Shown: in pieces, positions 36,485-44,852 of the stretch
How the letters are laid out: each line of letters starts with the position of its first letter
Numbering within the stretch: position 1 is the stretch's first letter
Assembly: GCF_014207965.1 (NCBI RefSeq)
Contig: NZ_JACHLM010000005.1
Location: 248,001-312,000 of the forward strand
DNA from: Brevundimonas bullata
GTDB taxonomy: Bacteria > Pseudomonadota > Alphaproteobacteria > Caulobacterales > Caulobacteraceae
Length of the DNA: 64,000 nucleotides
Reading direction: 5' to 3'
The notes under the pieces: model-generated
The model's input: only the letters and a program-made list of their open reading frames with translations
The model's database searches: none
Told to the model about the DNA's origin: nothing
Program-made: the position numbers and the translations under genes

Positions 36485-37179
36485 GCGAGGTCGTGGATGC
36501 TCTGAGGATCTACCAACTCGTTGACGTTGGTGAAGAAAAGATCGTCTTCCGACTTGGCACCGATGTTGACGTCGCCGAGCAGATAGCTGCCTGGCGTCAG
36601 CTTCGGCAAAATCGAAGGCTGGATACAGGACCTTGGAAGAGTGACCGCGTGGTCCGGCGACCAGTGGGTGACAACGGCGTCGATGTTCTGGGTGGCGGCG
36701 TCGATCCAGTCGACGCGAATCAACGTCCGATGCGGACGGCGTTCGTCCACGGGATCTTCGGCGATTTCCCGGAAACAAACGTTGGCGTACGTGCCCAGAT
36801 AGTCCGGGTCGAACGCGTCGCGGCCCATGATGATCGGAACTACGTGCCGATGAGCCCGAAGCTCTAAACGATCCGTTGATTGATACATGGTCAGCAGCAT
36901 CGCGGCGGTCTTGGCCTCGACGAGTCTCCGAACCACTTCGAGGCCATGGAAAGACGCCATGTTCTGAGGTTGAAGCTTGTGGTCGCAGATTACAAAATCG
37001 GGTGCTTGAGCAGTCACTTCGCCCAGCAGGCGGTCGATGTCCTGGCCGAAATGTCCGATCACCGCGCTCGGCTCGAAATCGCAATCCCGTAGCTGATCCA
37101 TAAGGTCGTCACGGCCGTCCGCGTCGTCATCAATGACAGTGACACGGCTGCGCGCGGCGAGTTGGGTCAAGGCGTTCAT
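36481..37179 (-). CDS. Receiver-domain protein with unknown output domain
   Basis: A 232-residue protein. Residues about 11-130 resemble a response-regulator receiver: acidic VTVIDDDADG (Asp17-19), phospho-acceptor PDFVICDHKLQP (Asp66) and the LLTMYQS strand with Thr/Ser. The usual conserved Lys near strand 5 is not evident (HVVPIIMGRDAF). The C-terminal 100 residues are not a known DNA-binding domain and contain VVTHWSPDHAVTLPRSC. Start and stop both overlap neighbours by four bases. It probably takes phosphate from the upstream GHKL protein and acts on the MBL protein; inference. Confidence 0.8.
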   Translation of the reverse strand: MNALTQLAARSRVTVIDDDADGRDDLMDQLRDCDFEPSAVIGHFGQDIDRLLGEVTAQAPDFVICDHKLQPQNMASFHGLEVVRRLVEAKTAAMLLTMYQSTDRLELRAHRHVVPIIMGRDAFDPDYLGTYANVCFREIAEDPVDERRPHRTLIRVDWIDAATQNIDAVVTHWSPDHAVTLPRSCIQPSILPKLTPGSYLLGDVNIGAKSEDDLFFTNVNELVDPQSIHDLA

Positions 37180-39269
37180 TTGAACAGCTCCCGCATTGGC
37201 GGCAGCGCGACCACGAACTCCGCGCCGCCAAAGTCCGTCAAAGCGGTCGCCCGAACCGAACCGCCCAGATCGTGGACCGAATCCCGAACGATGGTCAGCC
37301 CAAAGCCGGTGCCCTCTGGCGTCGTGGTCACGCCCGGCAACCAGATGTCGGCGAGCTCTAGACCGTCGATCCCGCCGGCGTTGTCCGTAACGCTCACGGA
37401 GACGGTTGATCCATCGTAAGTCGTGGCGATCCGGATTCTCCGGTCGGCTTGCGCGAATTCGTTGCGCTGGAAGGCGTTGATCGAGTTCATAATCAGGTTG
37501 AGACAGATGCCGTCTATCAGCGCCTCGCTTCCGTTGATGTCCGTATACTGGTCAGTGAGGTCCAGATCGAGTTTGACCTTGAAATAGATAGCGATAGGCG
37601 CGAGCAGATCGACGAGTTCGGCCAGGCACTGGTTGATGTTTGTCTTTCCGGACCGGCGCTTCTTTTTGGCGAGGAGATTCAGGGGGATTGAGACGAAGGA
37701 ATTGAGCCGGGCCTTCGCTGCGATGATCCTATCGATCCGGCGACCCGCATCGGCCTGCTGATCGTCCGGGATCATTTTCTGGAGGGCTTGCAGCCCGTTA
37801 TCGATCAGCTTCAGAGGGCGACCGATCTCGTGGGCGAACACAGCTGACGTCATTCCTGCAGTGGCGAGCGAACGATAGAGCTGAAGCTCCTCCCTCAACG
37901 CCTTGGTCTCGTGCCCCTTCTCCTTGACGTAGAGGTCGATGGCGTCGTCCACCTTCTTCCGTTCTGTCGTCGGCACCGCCTTAGTGAGAACCGCCTGCAG
38001 CCGGGCAGTGGCGCGCTCGGTCTTTTGCTGGACGATCTCCAGTTCCGCTTGCCGACGCTTGTCGCGTTCCCTGACCTGGGTGCGGGAAGCCCAGTCCAAG
38101 GCATCCCCGCAGCAGCGTCTCATGTCGAGGAACGCGTTGTTCTCTATGTAGCCGATGCGATCGGTCTTCTGAACAAGTCGGCGGAGGGGATTCGCGACCC
38201 GCACCCGGCCGATCGAGGTGTTCGTCGATGGGCGCATTTCGGGGCTGCGCGACCTGCGCAAATTCAAGTCCAACCAGTCGTCGCCAAGACCGCCATACGG
38301 CGGCACCCGAATGGCGTCCTCGTAGACATGGACCCCGCCCACGTGTTTCAGCCAATCTTGGACCTCTCGCATCGTCGAAGTGCGGGTCGAGAACGATTTG
38401 CCGTCCAGGATGAAAACCCAGAGGTCGAACACGAACGGCGGGGCGTCGTAGAGGTCGCTTGGCGTCGCCTGGTGGAGGGTGTCGCCCTTCCAGTCCAATA
38501 CGCTAAAATGAGCTTGGCCATCCGCGTCGAGTTGCGCGCGAATGCGATACTCGGCGTCGGCGAAGTAGGACTGCCCGAGCTTGGCCTGGAGATCGGCGTA
38601 CTCGTCAGCGACCAGTTCTGCTTTGAATCCGGGGTCGGGCGAGACGGCGTCAGAGGTGCTATCGGTACGGATGCCGGCCTCCGGTTTTCCCTCCTCCGAA
38701 AATGGATCTGAGAGAAGCAGAAGGCTCCGCACTAGCTTGTTGACAGGACCGCGGCCGATCGGCCCCCGTATCCTTTCGATCGAGATGTCCGTTCCCGGCG
38801 GACGGTCGGTTGGGGACTCAGTGATGTCGATTGCGACGTCTTCGATCAGCGTCGCCGCGTCGAACTGATCCCAGTTTAGCACGAGCTCGAACTCGCGGCC
38901 CGGATCAGACCGGGGACGGGTCCGCATGGTCACTTGGCGTCCGAGCCGTAGGGCGGCCAGTCTCCCCAACCCTTTGTCGCCGACGGGCACCCGATTGTAC
39001 TGCGGCGTCAGATTTTTCTGCGTCTTCGACGACCGACCAAGGACGAGCCAACCGTTCCGAACGGCCGACTCTGACATCCCCGTCCCATTGTCCGAAACGA
39101 GAATCGATCCACCGTCTGCGGTCGCATCGTGGAGTGTGATCCGGCACTCCGTCGCATCGGCGTCGTATGCATTTTTGACCAGCTCGATCAAACCCTGGTC
39201 AATATCAGGTACCAACTCCTCGCCGAGCCGCGCCAGGATATCGGGCGAGAACTTCAGCCGGTCAGACAT
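37176..39269 (-). CDS. Double GHKL ATPase: HSP90/MutL-like N terminus fused to histidine-kinase-like C terminus
   Basis: A 697-residue cytoplasmic protein with two ATPase modules of the GHKL superfamily. The N-terminal one (about 1-200) has ELVKNAYDADAT, VSDNGTGM (58-65) and VGDKGLGRLAAL (96-107), like HSP90, MutL and MORC. A middle region (about 250-400) precedes a coiled coil rich in Arg/Glu. The C-terminal one has a phospho-acceptor box FAHEIGRPLKLIDNG (His480), an N-box NLIMNSINAFQ, and VTDNAGGID plus GTGFGLTIV glycine boxes. It has no membrane or PAS sensor. It overlaps the methyltransferase gene by eight bases and the receiver gene by four. Confidence 0.87.
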   Translation of the reverse strand: MSDRLKFSPDILARLGEELVPDIDQGLIELVKNAYDADATECRITLHDATADGGSILVSDNGTGMSESAVRNGWLVLGRSSKTQKNLTPQYNRVPVGDKGLGRLAALRLGRQVTMRTRPRSDPGREFELVLNWDQFDAATLIEDVAIDITESPTDRPPGTDISIERIRGPIGRGPVNKLVRSLLLLSDPFSEEGKPEAGIRTDSTSDAVSPDPGFKAELVADEYADLQAKLGQSYFADAEYRIRAQLDADGQAHFSVLDWKGDTLHQATPSDLYDAPPFVFDLWVFILDGKSFSTRTSTMREVQDWLKHVGGVHVYEDAIRVPPYGGLGDDWLDLNLRRSRSPEMRPSTNTSIGRVRVANPLRRLVQKTDRIGYIENNAFLDMRRCCGDALDWASRTQVRERDKRRQAELEIVQQKTERATARLQAVLTKAVPTTERKKVDDAIDLYVKEKGHETKALREELQLYRSLATAGMTSAVFAHEIGRPLKLIDNGLQALQKMIPDDQQADAGRRIDRIIAAKARLNSFVSIPLNLLAKKKRRSGKTNINQCLAELVDLLAPIAIYFKVKLDLDLTDQYTDINGSEALIDGICLNLIMNSINAFQRNEFAQADRRIRIATTYDGSTVSVSVTDNAGGIDGLELADIWLPGVTTTPEGTGFGLTIVRDSVHDLGGSVRATALTDFGGAEFVVALPPMRELFK

Positions 39270-40533
39270 TGGATGCCCGCCAAGGAAGAGACGCGACTGA
39301 AACTGTGGTGAGGTGGCGGCAGCGGATCGCGTGATTGAGATGATCGGTCGTCGCCGATGACTTAAGGACCCGAAGAAGCGCTCGGCAATCGGCTAGGGTC
39401 CCGGATTTCGGGCGTGCTACGATCAAATGGTTCTCGACGGCGACATCTTGGTTTCCGACGATGATCGACCCCACCGCCCGCGATCTATCGCTGGGGCTGG
39501 AGGTCCGCCGAATAACGACGAATGGCGGTTTGAAGACGGTGCCATCGAAACGTCTTCGGCCAACCGCCTCAAAGCGTTCCGCCCAGGCGGGCGTGGTCTT
39601 CGCACACAGGAAAGGGCGAGTAACGCCAACCTCATCATGCCGATGTGGCACAACCGTTCCGACCCGGACAATGAACCTGTCTCCGACCGTATCGGCACAC
39701 GGCGCTTGCATGTTTCGCCACAGCGCCGTTTTGACGCCGGGTTGAAGGAGTGTCCAGAACACGTCGACGTCGGTCCAAGCGTCGAAGCGGCCCATAGGCT
39801 CGAAAGGGCCGGTCAGACCGGCATCCGAGACGAAGTCTCGGAACCGCCCGTACCGGCTGCCGCAGCGAAGCACTTCTGGCAGAATGGCTGCGATTGGCGC
39901 AGCGGGCTTTCGATGCGCGATAAGCGTCGCGAGGAAGATCGCAGCAGCATTGATCTGCCCCTTCGCCCATGGCTGCTCCGTTTCCGACTGAACTTGGCCA
40001 AAGGGGGGATTGAACAGGAAGGCATCGGCCGCGGCCAGGCGATCCGTGTCCTTCAAGGCGTCGCCGACTGCGATCAACGGAAACAGGCCGTCGAGGTCGT
40101 TGGTGGCCTCGGAGAAGCGGCCACGCGCCCGTGCCAGAAACAGGAGCCGGACCTTCGTCATCCGGACGAGATCTGATCGTGTGTCCATACCAGCCAAGCG
40201 GCAGCCCCAGAAGTCCAGGGTCTCCACTAGCGTCCTTCGAATGGGAAGGCCGCTCGCGTAGGCCAGAAGCAGGTCTCCCAGGCCGCAGGTCGGGTCCATG
40301 ACAACAGCATCGGACGACACCTTGAGACGAATCGCGGCGGCTAGCTTGTCGGCGATTTCCGGCCCCGAGAAGAACGTCCCCGCCCGGCGACGTTCGTCGA
40401 GATCGATCGATTGCCGAAAGGCCTTGTAGGGTGCGCCATTTAGGAGCGGATGTTGGTCGAGCGTCTCCACCCCCTCGTGAACCTCGAGGAGGCCCGCAGA
40501 CACCGCAGCGTCGATGTATGTCTCAAACGCCAT
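39262..40533 (-). CDS. N6-adenine DNA methyltransferase-like protein, first gene of the four-gene operon
   Basis: A 423-residue class I methyltransferase with the SAM motif I MDPTCGLGDLLLAYASG and the catalytic motif IV FLFNPPFGQVQ (NPPF), the pattern of gamma-class N-6 adenine DNA methylases. There is no recognisable specificity (S) subunit, target-recognition pair or restriction gene beside it, and the last 150 residues are unfamiliar. The ATG at 40533 has no clear ribosome site, and about 210 bases separate it from the likely promoter. It may mark self DNA or read DNA modification for the following GHKL protein; inference. Confidence 0.85.
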   Translation of the reverse strand: MAFETYIDAAVSAGLLEVHEGVETLDQHPLLNGAPYKAFRQSIDLDERRRAGTFFSGPEIADKLAAAIRLKVSSDAVVMDPTCGLGDLLLAYASGLPIRRTLVETLDFWGCRLAGMDTRSDLVRMTKVRLLFLARARGRFSEATNDLDGLFPLIAVGDALKDTDRLAAADAFLFNPPFGQVQSETEQPWAKGQINAAAIFLATLIAHRKPAAPIAAILPEVLRCGSRYGRFRDFVSDAGLTGPFEPMGRFDAWTDVDVFWTLLQPGVKTALWRNMQAPCADTVGDRFIVRVGTVVPHRHDEVGVTRPFLCAKTTPAWAERFEAVGRRRFDGTVFKPPFVVIRRTSSPSDRSRAVGSIIVGNQDVAVENHLIVARPKSGTLADCRALLRVLKSSATTDHLNHAIRCRHLTTVSVASLPWRASNV

Positions 40534-40865
40534 GGGTGCTTACGGGAATCCACTTCATCGGAGCGCTGTCGATGGCCGGAAGCTCTCGGTAATTGTCTTC
40601 GCCGAATCCTCGCTCGCGCAAGTTCGCTATACCAGCCGCAACAGGCCACCTACAAGATGATGATGAAGCGCTACGATGGTGCGCGTACAGCGAGCGAAGC
40701 CTGCGTCGGGACACTTGAGGCGACCATCCGGTCGGATCCGATTTAGCATACCGGACGACTTGGGAACCATGCAAATGGTCGCTCTCCGCCATGTCCCAAG
40801 GATCTGCATCTGGCGCACCAGCGACATCGACGGATCGCCGATCCTGGCGCTTTGCAGCCAAATGG
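40534..40865. other. 332-base region upstream of the methyltransferase operon
   Basis: No confident gene. A minus-strand frame reading into the operon (ending PMKWIPVSTHGV, stop at 40523) overlaps the methyltransferase start by 11 bases and could be a short leader gene, but it lacks a convincing start. A promoter candidate lies at 40745-40774. Confidence 0.45.
40745..40774 (-). promoter_or_regulatory. Promoter candidate for the four-gene operon
   Basis: On the minus strand TTGCAT (40769-40774), an 18-base spacer and TATGCT (40745-40750) followed by AAA fit a housekeeping promoter; the overlapping GCTAAA fits the Caulobacter minus-10 form. It implies a leader of about 200 bases. Confidence 0.4.
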
Positions 40866-41687
40866 TCAGCGTCGCTGGATCGAGCGGGGAACGTCGTATC
40901 GCTCGCCGTCGAATGAAAGGCGGATCGTGCGGGGGGCGAGGGCTTGGTCGGTCGTGCCGCACTCACCGCTCTTGGCTTCCTTGGAAGTGCTGTGGGTGAT
41001 GCGTTCCAGGATCGAAATATCTTGCCCGCGCCGGCCCGGGATCATTTGAAGGATTCGCTCGATCATGATGGTTTCGCCGGCGCAGGACAGATCCCATTCC
41101 CCTTGGCTGCGTCGGACGATCAGATCGTCCAGGACCGGCGAGAGGGCTCCGCCCCGGGGCTCGTAAAGGGACAGTGTGGTTTCCATGAACGGGTTGGGGC
41201 GTGAACTGCCGGCCCATTCGCGCCTCACGCCGAACGCGAGTCGATCTGGCGTGAGCCGATAGGCTGCGGTGTCGAACGAGATGCCCGATATTCTGACAGC
41301 GTCATCGTCCATTGCGTGGGGGATGCGGAGCCGGTGCCGGGTCTTACTGGTGGCCTCATCGACAACGAGCACATCGAGATCGCCCAAAGTGGAGTCTACT
41401 CTCACCTGGGCGATGAGCGGCACAGCCAGCAGCACCAATCCTGGTTGGCCGCGCCAGCGCCGACAAACGATGGCGTGAGGGTCGGTGGATGACGGGGAGG
41501 GAAGCGTAAGCGTTCGGTTTCCTGCTCGAACGCTCCGCTCGCCCTGCGCGACGGCGCCGGGGTAGGCCTGGCGTACGATCGCGTCGACGTTCCCGCACTC
41601 CTGATCCTGAGCCTGAGCCTTGGCCAGCGCTGGCGCGGTCAGCGCCAGCGCAAATACAGCCAAACTCCAACTGCGAGCCGCGCGCAT
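40866..41687 (-). CDS. Secreted protein of unknown function
   Basis: A 273-residue protein with a Sec signal peptide (MRAARSWSLAVFALALTAPA, cut probably after ALAKA-Q) and a mature part with four Cys (ECGNVD, IVCRRW, LSCAGE, GECGTT) likely to form two disulfides. The middle has beta-rich pattern (LVLLAVPLIAQVRVD, VLVVDEATSKTRHRLRIP). GAAGGGA precedes the ATG at 41687. No family is recognised. It precedes the four-gene operon on the same strand but is about 330 bases away and is probably a separate unit. Confidence 0.7.
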   Translation of the reverse strand: MRAARSWSLAVFALALTAPALAKAQAQDQECGNVDAIVRQAYPGAVAQGERSVRAGNRTLTLPSPSSTDPHAIVCRRWRGQPGLVLLAVPLIAQVRVDSTLGDLDVLVVDEATSKTRHRLRIPHAMDDDAVRISGISFDTAAYRLTPDRLAFGVRREWAGSSRPNPFMETTLSLYEPRGGALSPVLDDLIVRRSQGEWDLSCAGETIMIERILQMIPGRRGQDISILERITHSTSKEAKSGECGTTDQALAPRTIRLSFDGERYDVPRSIQRR

Positions 41688-42220
41688 GGTCTTTCCCTTC
41701 GCAGCCTTTGATCGCCACCGACTTATGGTCTGATATTGACACATATCCAGCGTCTGTTTCGTCGCGATAGACTCTGGTCGATGAGATGTCTTTCCGAAAG
41801 CCGGCTGACAACGTGGTCGCGGCGGCGGCGGCGGCGGCTTGCAGCTTGCGGGTCAGCCGCCTAGCGCGGGGTGACACGGAGCCCCGCCAGCGCTCGTCGT
41901 CCTTCAACGTATGAGGATGCCGTTCAGGGGTAGGTCCACCAGATGAGCGACGCGTGCCGCCGGCGCGCTGTCACTCTCGACCGCAATGGCGATCGCGCTC
42001 ACCACGCAGACAACGTCGTCGAAGCTCGCATCCATTCACTGACTGGCTTCATGTTACCTCTGCGAGCGGTGCGCGCTGCCACCCCTCATTATGGTGCCTA
42101 TCAAGCCGGCGGTTCAGGTCTTTTTCAAAGGTTAGAACAAAAAGAGAACAAGCCTCTTGAGGTCGATGGGCCGGCGCCTTAGAGCAGCGGCGGGTCGGTC
42201 GGCTGGTCTGGAGCTGAACC
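41688..42220. other. Gap without firm genes
   Basis: About 530 bases between the divergent secreted-protein gene and the next small gene. A (GGC)n-like GCGGCGGCGGCGGCGGCGGC tract lies near 41817-41837. Short frames (for example 41943-42182) have no ribosome site and shift register between low-complexity parts. Nothing is called. Confidence 0.5.
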
Positions 42221-42436
42221 ATGGAAGCGATTGTGAGGCGGCCAACATTGGCTGAGCCAACGTGCGAGGACCGCGCGCTCGGTCAGCTGATGGCCATATG
42301 GCATCATGGGGAGTCCGCGCGGGCGGATCCTGTTCTGCTGAACATGCAGGCGCGGATCGCAGCTGAATTGGCTAGAATATCGCCGGAAGCCGCCGCCCAC
42401 GGACGGGCCCTGTTCGAACGTCTGACGGGAGCGTGA
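42221..42436 (+). CDS. Hypothetical small protein
   Basis: A 71-residue protein (start MEAIVRRPTLAEPTCEDRAL, end AHGRALFERLTGA), mostly helical, with GGAG seven bases before the ATG. It is followed four bases later by the zinc-ribbon gene and probably forms an operon with it and the SRAP gene. Function unknown. Confidence 0.6.
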   Translation: MEAIVRRPTLAEPTCEDRALGQLMAIWHHGESARADPVLLNMQARIAAELARISPEAAAHGRALFERLTGA

Positions 42437-42440
42437 CCCG

Positions 42441-42815
42441 ATGGTGTCGCTGCCTCAGTATCTGAAGTCGCCAGAGGAGTGGACCGCCGAGCGCGTGACG
42501 GCGCGCGATGTCGTGCCCTATCGCGACGTTACGCTCTTCATCTGGTGCGACGGCTGCCGGAGGGGGCGGGAACTCAACGTCTGGACCATTGGGGCGCGCT
42601 TGGCCGATGATCCACTGCGGGAAGTGAGGTTCCGGTGTAGGGCCTGCGGCGTCTATCCATCCGGGATGGAGGTCAGCCGCCGCACAAGTTCGGCTCCTGA
42701 CAAACTGCTGATGATTCCCCTCAAGCCTCGCTTCTGGGACGACGGCCATCGCGAGGATCAGGCCGCCGCGCTTCGGCGCGCCGAGTCCAGACGAAAGGCC
42801 AAGGGCGGGGCATGA
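42441..42815 (+). CDS. Putative zinc-ribbon protein
   Basis: A 124-residue protein with two Cys pairs, IWCDGCRRGREL and FRCRACGVYPS (around residues 36-39 and 65-68), which would form a zinc ribbon; the rest is basic, with a Lys/Arg-rich C terminus (RRAESRRKAKGGA). It could bind nucleic acid. It is the middle gene of a three-gene plus-strand group ending with the SRAP gene. Not recognised beyond the zinc ribbon. Confidence 0.65.
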   Translation: MVSLPQYLKSPEEWTAERVTARDVVPYRDVTLFIWCDGCRRGRELNVWTIGARLADDPLREVRFRCRACGVYPSGMEVSRRTSSAPDKLLMIPLKPRFWDDGHREDQAAALRRAESRRKAKGGA

Positions 42816-42877
42816 TTGAGCGACCGGAACCCGAGGCCCATCGGTGGCCTTGAGCGAAGGATCAGGAGGAACCGGCC

Positions 42878-43444
42878 ATGTGCAATAGCTATCGCCTACA
42901 CGTGCCGGCCAACCAACTGGCGGCGCCGTTTCGCGATGCGGGGCGGCCGGTCATTTTTCCGGAGGGCCAGCCCAATCTGGAGCAGACCGACTATCGCATC
43001 GGCGACCGGGCGCCCATCGTCACCCTGGGCGCCGACGGGCTGCAGTTGGCGATGACGACCTGGGCGTGGAAGGGGCCGGGCGGCAAGCCGGTGTTCAACT
43101 TCCGATCAGACGGACGGTCCTTCGCGAACTCGACCCGGTGCCTCATCCCCTCCGACGGCTTCTATGAATTCACCGAGCCCAAGATCCACGGCAAGAAGAC
43201 GAAGTGGCTCTTCACCATGGCGGGTGCGCCATGGTTCTGGATCGCGGGGGTGGTTCGAGATGGCGCCTTCGCCATGCTGACGACTGAACCTGATCCGGAT
43301 ATTGCGCCCTATCACGACCGGCAGATCGTCCTGCTGTCGCCAAACGCGGGCCTGCATTGGCTTGATCTGTCTGCTGCCGAAGACCTGATCTTGCAGCCCA
43401 GCGCGCCTGGCGCCTTGGACGTGCAACGGGTGTGGCCGGAATAG
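42878..43444 (+). CDS. SOS response-associated peptidase (SRAP, YedK/HMCES family)
   Basis: A 188-residue SRAP-domain protein. Met1-Cys2 is at the N terminus, so that after Met removal Cys2 can form a thiazolidine crosslink with abasic sites in single-stranded DNA; supporting residues are in NFRSDGRSF, IPSDGFYEF (catalytic Glu) and PYHDRQIVLL (His). These proteins shield abasic sites in ssDNA and are common on mobile elements that pass through single-stranded forms. GGAGGA precedes the ATG. The protein is somewhat shorter than E. coli YedK (222 residues). Confidence 0.92.
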   Translation: MCNSYRLHVPANQLAAPFRDAGRPVIFPEGQPNLEQTDYRIGDRAPIVTLGADGLQLAMTTWAWKGPGGKPVFNFRSDGRSFANSTRCLIPSDGFYEFTEPKIHGKKTKWLFTMAGAPWFWIAGVVRDGAFAMLTTEPDPDIAPYHDRQIVLLSPNAGLHWLDLSAAEDLILQPSAPGALDVQRVWPE

Positions 43445-43663
43445 GGAGAAGCGCGGTTCGCCCCTTCATGCGTGACTTGCCTCGGGTGACGGGACCGGCG
43501 ACAGTCGCTGCGTCCCCGGCTGGCCGCCGCTATGTACAGGCGAAAGCTAAAGGCGTCGGCGCGCGAGCTCTCGTGTTCTCAACTGTCCGGCGGACACCCT
43601 CCCTCATTGTGGCGCTTGGCGGGGCGGCGAGGTAGGCTTTTGCAGAAGTGATTTGGGGCGTGG

Positions 43664-43741
43664 ATGCGAACGGAAGCGGCAGGGATGATGATCGAACCGA
43701 CGATGCTGCGGTTGCAGGGCGGGCGCCGCCATGCGGGCTGA
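43664..43741 (+). CDS. Possible 25-residue leader peptide before the MNT-HEPN gene
   Basis: A short frame (ATG at 43664, start MRTEAAGMMIEPTMLRLQ) whose stop TGA at 43739-43741 overlaps the start of the next gene at 43731. Such overlap permits coupled translation. No other support; the rest of the gap 43445-43663 shows nothing. Confidence 0.3.
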   Translation: MRTEAAGMMIEPTMLRLQGGRRHAG

Positions 43742-44666
43742 TCTCGACCATCTGCCAGCCAAGCAGCAGCGGGAGCTGGAACGCGTCCGCACGACCCTGC
43801 TGACCGAGTTTGACGCCGCGATCCACAGCGGGGGCGGGGGCACCCAGTCCTGGCGGCGTGACGGTCGGGTGTTGAAGATCATCCTATTCGGATCCTACGC
43901 CCGCACCGACTGGGTCGATGAACCCGACAACGGCTATCTGTCCGATTTCGATCTGCTGGTGATCGTCAGCCATGAGAAACTGACCGACATCGCCGACTAC
44001 TGGTATGTCGCCGAGGACAAGATCCTGCGCGATCCCGCCGTGGGGCGGACGGTCAACATCATCGTCCACACCATGGCCGAGGTGAACCAGGCCCTGACCC
44101 GGGGCGAGTATTTCTGGACCGACATCCTGCGCGACGGCGTGGTCCTGTATCAATTGCCGGGGAATCCGTTCGCCCAGCCGCAGCCCATGACGGCGAAGGA
44201 CGCGCACGAGACCGCGCAGCGGTATTATGATGAGAAGCTGGGCGATATCGACGTGTGGATTAAGGAGGCCCGCCAGCATTTGGCGGATGCTGCCACTAGT
44301 CGGCATGCTCGAAAGCACGCGGCGTTTCGCCTTCATCAAGCGACTGAGTCCGCTTACATTTGCTTTCTGCTAGTCAGCACCTTCTATTTTCCGCGATCGC
44401 ACAACATCAAGTTCCTCCGGTCGTTGGCGGAGGACACCGACAAGCGCCTGACCGCCGCCTGGCCGAGGGAGCAGCGCGCCGACCGTCGTCGCTTCGAACT
44501 GTTGAAACGCGCCTATGTAGAGGCGCGTTATTCCGACCAATACGATGTCGACGCGGAAGACTTGGCGCTGCAGCTTGAATCCGTATTCCGGCTCCGAAAC
44601 CTAGTCGCCGCCATCAGCGAAGAGCGGATCGCAGAACTCGCCCAGAAATCAGCGGCAGGACGCTGA
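43731..44666 (+). CDS. Fused nucleotidyltransferase-HEPN protein
   Basis: A 311-residue protein with an N-terminal MNT-type nucleotidyltransferase domain (about 45-150: KIILFGSYARTDWVDEPDNGYLSDFDLLVIV is the GSx10-DxD signature, here cited as GSYARTDW and SDFDLLVIV) and a C-terminal HEPN domain (about 165-300: HKAA-type helix AFRLHQATESAYICFLL and a later RYSDQYDV). As separate genes, MNT and HEPN form toxin-antitoxin pairs in which MNT AMPylates a HEPN RNase; fused forms are also known. Likely an RNase or stress module on the element. The putative HEPN RNase motif is not clear-cut. Confidence 0.85.
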   Translation: MRADLDHLPAKQQRELERVRTTLLTEFDAAIHSGGGGTQSWRRDGRVLKIILFGSYARTDWVDEPDNGYLSDFDLLVIVSHEKLTDIADYWYVAEDKILRDPAVGRTVNIIVHTMAEVNQALTRGEYFWTDILRDGVVLYQLPGNPFAQPQPMTAKDAHETAQRYYDEKLGDIDVWIKEARQHLADAATSRHARKHAAFRLHQATESAYICFLLVSTFYFPRSHNIKFLRSLAEDTDKRLTAAWPREQRADRRRFELLKRAYVEARYSDQYDVDAEDLALQLESVFRLRNLVAAISEERIAELAQKSAAGR

Positions 44667-44852
44667 CTTATGTCTCGCGTTGAGACCTGAAGTCAGCATG
44701 GGGGGCTGCTACTTTTCGTCCGAAAGCAGATTTGAGCTGAAGGCTACCTGACCATTTCCGTCTCTGCTTGGCTCAGCTTAGCGTTGATAAGTGGGCACGG
44801 GCCGCTATGGTCAAGCTTCTTGATTTCATGATCTTACGCATCGAGGACTTAC

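Noticed and set aside
35507..37084. 525-codon version of the MBL protein
   Set aside because: The first 200 codons overlap the receiver gene in another frame; the ATGA overlap at 36481-36484 and the conserved N terminus mark the real start.
35507..40533. Calling the four-gene operon Detocs, a BREX or a restriction-modification system
   Set aside because: No PglZ/BrxC, no restriction or specificity subunit and no PNP effector is present; the similarity is limited to kinase plus receiver logic.
41943..42182. 79-codon frame in the gap before 42221
   Set aside because: No ribosome site, no neighbours in frame, two competing frames over the same bases.
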